Below, one piece after another: positions 59,526 to 64,000 of a DNA stretch of 64,000 nt (the stretch's first letter is position 1; each line of letters starts with the position of its first letter). The DNA comes from Pseudomonas sp. Z8(2022) (GTDB lineage: Bacteria > Pseudomonadota > Gammaproteobacteria > Pseudomonadales > Pseudomonadaceae), in contig NZ_CP107549.1 in assembly GCF_025837155.1 (NCBI RefSeq), positions 2,418,001-2,482,000 on the forward strand, given 5' to 3'. The notes beneath the pieces were generated by a model that saw nothing but the letters and a program-made list of their open reading frames with translations, was not told where the DNA came from and ran no database searches. A program made the translations under genes and the position numbers.

Positions 59526-60968
59526 TCAGCGCTTGCTGATGGCCTCCAGGCAGCGCCCCGTCAGCTGGGTGAAGCGTTGAAAGGCCACGAATTGCTCATG
59601 CCTCAGTGCGCGCCCGGATAACCGGCTATCGGCATACAACACGCCGATCTCCCGCGTGCCGGCCAGGATTGGCGCAATGAAGAACATGCCATTGCCCAGA
59701 CTGCGCCGAATCGGCTGGGTCACCAGCTCGGCGAGGTTGTAGCTGGCCGGCACGCCCATCCAGATCGCCTCACGATGACGCAACGCGTAGCTGAATATGT
59801 GCGGCTGCTCTGCCTGCTCGGCCGGCAGCACAAAGTCCTCCAGCCATTGCCGGGTCCGCTCTCCCATTACCCGCTTGGCACGAAAGCGGCTTTGCCCGTC
59901 AGCCAGCACCGTGAGCATCACCCGCTCCAGCCCGGCGCCAAGGTGCAGACCATTGAGCAGGGTATCGAGCACCAAGCCGACATCGGCCCTGGCACCGACC
60001 ATCAGGCCAAGGTCCTGCAGCGCCTGCTGCATTAGCAGCAGATCCGGCTGCAACAGCCGCGCCTTGCGCTCTTCCTGCTGCAGGCGGATCTGCTCGGGAT
60101 CAGTAGTGGGAATCAGCCGGCACAGCGTGCTGGCACCGAATGTCGAGGCCACCTTGACCGCTTCGTCGGCACTGGCCAGCACCTGCTGGAGCGCGCCTTC
60201 GGGACTGAGCTCGACGAACGCTGCCATTTTCGCCAGCACCGCCTCCATCTCCGGCGATTCCCAGCCCTGCAGCGCAGCCTCGCTGATGCGCACACCCAAC
60301 TGCACGGCGTACGCTGCCGGGTCATGCTGGTTGGCGCCGGCATGGGCCAGGCTGACGGTCTCACCCAGGTTCCAGCTTTTCACCAGACCCTGGGTGAGCT
60401 GGCGGAAGCTGGTGCCGAGCACCTCGCGCACCACCTCATGGGTTTCCATCCCGGGTTGCGCCAGAGCCGCAGCCAGCTCGTCTGCCTGCTCGCCGCCACA
60501 GCCCCAGAATGCCAACTCGCCCAGGTGATGAAGCAAGGCGGCAATAAACACCTCCTCGGTATGTTTGGAGAGCACGTAACCGGCGATGTTGCGCGCCTGC
60601 ACGGCGGCATGGAAGGAACGCGCGAGCAGCTCCTGCAACTGTTCGCGTGGCGCACGGGTGAGCAGCCCGTCGATCAGGCTCACCGACAGGCCGATCAGAC
60701 GCACGTTGTCGAAGCCGATCAGCACGATGGCCCGCGAGATGGTCTTGATGCTTTCCTGGGAAGGGTTGTAGTAAACGCTGTTGCCGACCCGCAACACCTT
60801 GCTGGTCAGCGCGGCATCACGCAGCAGTACATCGGCCAGTTGCTGTACCGAGGCCGAGTCCTGCTGCGCAAGGCGCTGCAGATCCTGAACCACGGCGGCC
60901 AGTGCAGGCAGTTCGGCCTGGTTCAGACGATCGATCCATGACTGCAAACCATGGCTGCGTTCAGGCAA
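59526..60968 (-). CDS. HDOD domain regulator with C-terminal GAF-like domain
   Basis: 480 residues from the TTG at 60968 (GAGGG seven bases upstream); a GTG at 61037 also has a fair ribosome site (AGGA six bases before) and would add 23 residues, so the start is uncertain. HDOD domain (about 10-215): LPALAAVVQDLQRLAQQDSASVQQLADVL and LIGFDNVRLIGLS, with HHLGELAFWG instead of a catalytic HD pair. Residues 320-480 form a GAF-like domain ending in IGVLYADS. HDOD proteins act in signalling without hydrolysis. It is convergent with mltD, adjoining stop codons. Confidence 0.85.
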   Translation of the reverse strand: MPERSHGLQSWIDRLNQAELPALAAVVQDLQRLAQQDSASVQQLADVLLRDAALTSKVLRVGNSVYYNPSQESIKTISRAIVLIGFDNVRLIGLSVSLIDGLLTRAPREQLQELLARSFHAAVQARNIAGYVLSKHTEEVFIAALLHHLGELAFWGCGGEQADELAAALAQPGMETHEVVREVLGTSFRQLTQGLVKSWNLGETVSLAHAGANQHDPAAYAVQLGVRISEAALQGWESPEMEAVLAKMAAFVELSPEGALQQVLASADEAVKVASTFGASTLCRLIPTTDPEQIRLQQEERKARLLQPDLLLMQQALQDLGLMVGARADVGLVLDTLLNGLHLGAGLERVMLTVLADGQSRFRAKRVMGERTRQWLEDFVLPAEQAEQPHIFSYALRHREAIWMGVPASYNLAELVTQPIRRSLGNGMFFIAPILAGTREIGVLYADSRLSGRALRHEQFVAFQRFTQLTGRCLEAISKR

Positions 60969-61115
60969 CTTCGTACCCTCATAAGGAGTCTGTGCAGTGT
61001 ATGTCAAAGTGCCGCCAGCGCTCACCCGCCACAGCACTCTTTTTCCTGCCCAGACAAGCTGTTACTGTACGGCCCCAGAAGCCCAAACGCCGCCAAGGAT
61101 CGGATCTCACGCCCG

Positions 61116-62945
61116 ATGCGTCCCCTCCTCCTGCTGTTCCTCAGCCTGGCCTTGAGCTTTCCCGCCTCTGCGACTATCAGCGAGAGCCACGGCTACGCCC
61201 AGTTCGGGACACTCAAGTACCCTGCAAGCTTCAGTCATTTCGACTGGGTCAACCCCGATGCGCCCAAAGGCGGCACGTTGCGCATCATGGCGTCCGGTAC
61301 TTTCGATACGCTCAATCCCTACACGCTCAAGGGCAGCAGCCCGATCTCGACCGCGCATTTTCTGCAGTACGGCGCCAGCGAGCTGAACGAACCCCTGATG
61401 GTCGGCACCGGCGCCTACGACCCCTCGGGCGACGAACCCGCCTCCAGCTATGGTCTGATCGCCAAAAGCGTCGAATACAGCGAGGATCGTAGCTGGGTGG
61501 TGTTCAACCTGCGCCCGGAAGCACACTTTCACGACGGCAAGCCGATCACCGCCTACGACGTGGCCTTCTCCTACCGCCTGCTGCGCAATGACGGCCATCC
61601 GCAGTACCGCACCAACCTGCAGGAAGTGAAGCGAGTCGACATCCTTGGGCGTCATCGCATCCGTTTCGTCTTCAAGCGCGCCGGCAACCCGCTGCTGATT
61701 TTGCGCCTGGGCGAACTGCCGGTGCTGCCGCAGCACTACTGGAAGGATCGCGACTTCAAGAGCACCACCTTCGATGCGCCCCTGGGCAGCGGCCCCTATC
61801 GCATCGTCCAGGTGGTCCCCGGCCGGCGTCTGGTGTTCGAGCGGGTGAAGGACTGGTGGGGCAAGGATCTGCCGGTAAACCGCGGCAAGTACAATTTCGA
61901 CCGTATCGAAGTGGAGTTCTACCGCGACAACCATGTCGCCTTCGAAGCCTTCAAGGCCGGCGAATTCGACTTCTATATCGAGAATCAGGCGAAGAACTGG
62001 AGCAACGGCTATCGCTTCCCCGCCGTGACCCGCGGCGAAGTGGTCCGCGCCGAGATTCCCCACCAGATCCCCACGCAGACCCAGGCGCTGTTCATGAACA
62101 CCCGCCGCGCGCTGTTCAGCGACCGCCGCGTACGCGAAGCGCTGGGACTGATGTTCGATTTCGAATGGACCAACCGCACCCTGTTCAACAATGCCTACGT
62201 AAGGGCATCCAGCTACTACCCCAACAGTGAGTTCTCGGCCACCGGCAAGCCCGAAGGCGCCGAATGGCTGCTGCTCTCGCCGCACCGCGACAAGCTGCCG
62301 GCACGCCTGTTCAGCGAAGCGCCGACACAACCGGTAACCGATGGCCGCGGCATCCCCCGGGAAACCTTGCGCCGAGCCCTCGGTCTATTGGCCGACGCCG
62401 GCTGGAAGACTTCCGGCCAGGAACTGCGCAATGCACGCGGCCAGCGCCTGGAGTTCGAGATCATGCTGGTCAACCCCAGCCTCGAACGCATTCTCCAACC
62501 CTATGTCGCCAACCTCGCCAGCCTCGGCATCAGCGCCAACCTGCGCACCGTCGACCGCGCGCAATACAAGCAACGCCTCGACCAGTTCGACTACGACATG
62601 ATTCTGCTGACCCTGCCGCAAACCCTCAGCCCGGGCCTGGAACAATCGCTGTATTTCCACTCCAGTCAGGTGAACGTCAAGGGCGGCAAGAACTATGCGG
62701 GCGTCAACGACCCGGTGGTCGACGAGATGATCGACAAGCTGCTCTCTGCACAGACCCGTGACGAACAGATCGCCGCCACCCGTGCCCTGGACCGGGTGCT
62801 GCTCTGGCAGCACTACAGCATTCCCAACTGGTACATCAATTATCACCGCCTGGCGTACCGCAACCGGTTCGCCTTCGTCACCACGCCGCCCTATACGCTG
62901 GGGCTGCGGAGCTGGTGGCTGAAGCCCACGGAGAACGCTCGATGA
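61116..62945 (+). CDS. Extracellular peptide-binding protein (SBP family 5, YejA-like)
   Basis: 609 residues from the ATG at 61116 with a signal peptide cleaved near Ala20 (Ser-Ala-Thr). Family-5 solute-binding protein, the periplasmic receptor of a peptide or microcin-type ABC importer. The signature is NPDAPKGGTLRIMASGTFDTLNPYTLKG (near 45-70), with HFHDGKPITAYDVAFSYR and SGPYRIVQVVPGRRLVFERV typical of YejA. Its last codon and TGA overlap the next paralogue by four bases (ATGA). No permease or ATPase gene is in the window; they may lie to the right. Confidence 0.9.
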   Translation: MRPLLLLFLSLALSFPASATISESHGYAQFGTLKYPASFSHFDWVNPDAPKGGTLRIMASGTFDTLNPYTLKGSSPISTAHFLQYGASELNEPLMVGTGAYDPSGDEPASSYGLIAKSVEYSEDRSWVVFNLRPEAHFHDGKPITAYDVAFSYRLLRNDGHPQYRTNLQEVKRVDILGRHRIRFVFKRAGNPLLILRLGELPVLPQHYWKDRDFKSTTFDAPLGSGPYRIVQVVPGRRLVFERVKDWWGKDLPVNRGKYNFDRIEVEFYRDNHVAFEAFKAGEFDFYIENQAKNWSNGYRFPAVTRGEVVRAEIPHQIPTQTQALFMNTRRALFSDRRVREALGLMFDFEWTNRTLFNNAYVRASSYYPNSEFSATGKPEGAEWLLLSPHRDKLPARLFSEAPTQPVTDGRGIPRETLRRALGLLADAGWKTSGQELRNARGQRLEFEIMLVNPSLERILQPYVANLASLGISANLRTVDRAQYKQRLDQFDYDMILLTLPQTLSPGLEQSLYFHSSQVNVKGGKNYAGVNDPVVDEMIDKLLSAQTRDEQIAATRALDRVLLWQHYSIPNWYINYHRLAYRNRFAFVTTPPYTLGLRSWWLKPTENAR

Positions 62946-64000
62946 CCCACCCGCTGCGCAGTTTCCTGCTCCACGGTAGCAGCATCATCCTGCTCGGCCT
63001 GGCCGGCCTCGCCCTCGCCGCCCCCAAACATGCAGTCACGCTCTATGACGAGCCGCCCAAGTACCCCGCCGACTTCACTCACTTCGAATACACCAACCCC
63101 GACGCGCCCAAGGGCGGCACCTTCCGCGAAGCAGGATTCGGCGGTTTCGACAGCCTCAACCCCTTTATCAGCAAGGGCGTAGCCGCAGACGAGATCAATC
63201 TGATCTACGACACCCTGACCGTGCAGAGCATGGACGAGCCGTTCACCGCCTACGGCCTGGTGGCAGAGAAGATCGAGAAGGCACCAGACAATGCCTGGGT
63301 GCGTTTCCTGATACGCAAGGAGGCGCGCTTCCACGACGGCACGCCGATCACCGCCAAGGACGTCAAATTCACCTTCGACACGCTGATGGAAAAAGGCGCG
63401 CCGATGTGGCGCGGCTACTATGCCGACGTCGAGCAGGTGGAAGTGGAGTCGCCGCACAGCGTGCGCTTCGTGTTCAAGCACGCCGGCAACCGCGAGCTGC
63501 CACTGATCGTCGGCCAGTTGCCGGTCCTGCCCAAACACTGGTGGGCCGAGCGCGACTTCACCAAGGGCGACCTCAAGGCACCGCTGGGCAGCGGGCCTTA
63601 CAAGGTCGGCCGCGTCCAGCCCGGCCGCAGCATCCGCTACGAGCGGGTCGAGGACTGGTGGGCCAGGGACCTGCCGGTAAGCCGCGGCTTCTACAACTTC
63701 GACACCATCCAGATCGACTATTACCGCGACAACACCGTGGCCCTGGAAGCGCTGAAGGCCGGGCATTTCGACTACTGGCTGGAAACCAGCGCGAAGAACT
63801 GGGCGACCGCCTACAACACTCCGGCAATCGCCAACGGTCAGTTGATCAAGGAAGAAATCCTGAACCGCAATCCCACCGGCATGCAGGGCTTCATCTTCAA
63901 CACCCGCCGCCCGCAGTTTCAGGATCGCCGCGTGCGCGAAGCCCTGGGCCTGCTGTACGACTTCGAGTGGGCCAACAAGCGCCTGTTCAACGGCGCCTAC
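62942..64000 (+). CDS. Second peptide-binding protein paralogue (3' end cut by window)
   Basis: Open from the ATG at 62942 to the window edge, 353 codons seen. Same family as its neighbour, YejA-like. A signal peptide ends near Ala27 (GLALA-APK); then YTNPDAPKGGTFREAGFGGFDSLNPF, HDGTPITAKDVKFTF and SGPYKVGRVQPGRSIRYERV follow the same order. The two share the layout and many motifs, so they are an old tandem duplication with diverged ligand specificity. They overlap by ATGA, so they are co-translated. Confidence 0.9.
   Translation, partial: MTHPLRSFLLHGSSIILLGLAGLALAAPKHAVTLYDEPPKYPADFTHFEYTNPDAPKGGTFREAGFGGFDSLNPFISKGVAADEINLIYDTLTVQSMDEPFTAYGLVAEKIEKAPDNAWVRFLIRKEARFHDGTPITAKDVKFTFDTLMEKGAPMWRGYYADVEQVEVESPHSVRFVFKHAGNRELPLIVGQLPVLPKHWWAERDFTKGDLKAPLGSGPYKVGRVQPGRSIRYERVEDWWARDLPVSRGFYNFDTIQIDYYRDNTVALEALKAGHFDYWLETSAKNWATAYNTPAIANGQLIKEEILNRNPTGMQGFIFNTRRPQFQDRRVREALGLLYDFEWANKRLFNGAY

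Overview
This is a GC-rich chromosomal window from a Pseudomonas. The gene content and order (sdhCDAB-sucAB-lpdG-sucCD-brnQ with divergent gltA; msrB-alaA-htpX-tpm; nudC-fimL-crotonase-ldcA-dnaQ-rnhA-methyltransferase-gloB-mltD) match blocks known in Pseudomonas. A long imperfect inverted repeat next to htpG and a Pseudomonas-type REP pair fit the P. mendocina / P. oleovorans lineage, but the species assignment is inference. I see no rRNA, tRNA, CRISPR array, prophage, integron or complete insertion sequence. Nearly all the window is core genome, and both ends cut through a gene.

Region 1 (1-12 kb): a truncated periplasmic dienelactone hydrolase-like gene; a translationally coupled pair of a very large MHYT/PAS hybrid sensor kinase and an HD-GYP response regulator (likely c-di-GMP turnover); htpG with a clear heat-shock (sigma-32) promoter; a palindromic intergenic repeat; a membrane-anchored protein of unknown function; two coupled hotdog thioesterases; two tandem small Ala/Glu-rich lipoproteins, each with a GAACTT-N16 AlgU-like promoter; a MAPEG and a DUF599 membrane protein.

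Region 2 (12-27 kb): the central-carbon block. gltA points right and sdhCDAB-sucAB-lpdG-sucCD points left from a shared 349-bp divergent promoter region, in which one strong sigma-70 type promoter can be read on each strand. Most spacers of the sdh-suc series carry perfect or near-perfect RNA hairpins without U tracts, probably processing or attenuation sites. brnQ lies beyond sucD.

Region 3 (27-39.5 kb): a START-domain protein, a YkgJ Cys-cluster protein and a hydroxyisobutyrate dehydrogenase-like enzyme; an exonuclease, ppnP and an RhtA-like exporter; then a tightly packed five-gene leftward operon (NAD kinase-like, DUF1287, DCC thiol oxidoreductase, DoxX-like, ABC exporter). It continues with msrB, alaA, a conserved unknown gene, htpX behind a sigma-32-like promoter, and tpm.

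Region 4 (39.5-49 kb): single-gene units: a periplasmic binding/sensor-like protein, an extradiol dioxygenase, a YhdH/AcuI-type reductase, sohB, a rightward run of histidine phosphatase, SCP2, phosphotransferase and SDR genes (probably acyl-CoA/lipid metabolism), an unknown membrane protein and a TSUP transporter.

Region 5 (49-64 kb): nudC overlapping fimL (a twitching/cAMP regulator related to ChpA), a dienoyl-CoA isomerase-like crotonase, lysine decarboxylase ldcA, dnaQ, rnhA, a methyltransferase, gloB, mltD behind a clear sigma-70 promoter, an HDOD-GAF regulator, and two overlapping paralogous peptide-binding proteins, the second cut by the window end.

No wholly new defence or mobile system is visible. 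The best leads are the tandem AlgU-type lipoprotein units, the NAD kinase/DUF1287/DCC/DoxX/ABC operon, the fimL-nudC overlap, and the hairpins in the sdh-suc operon.
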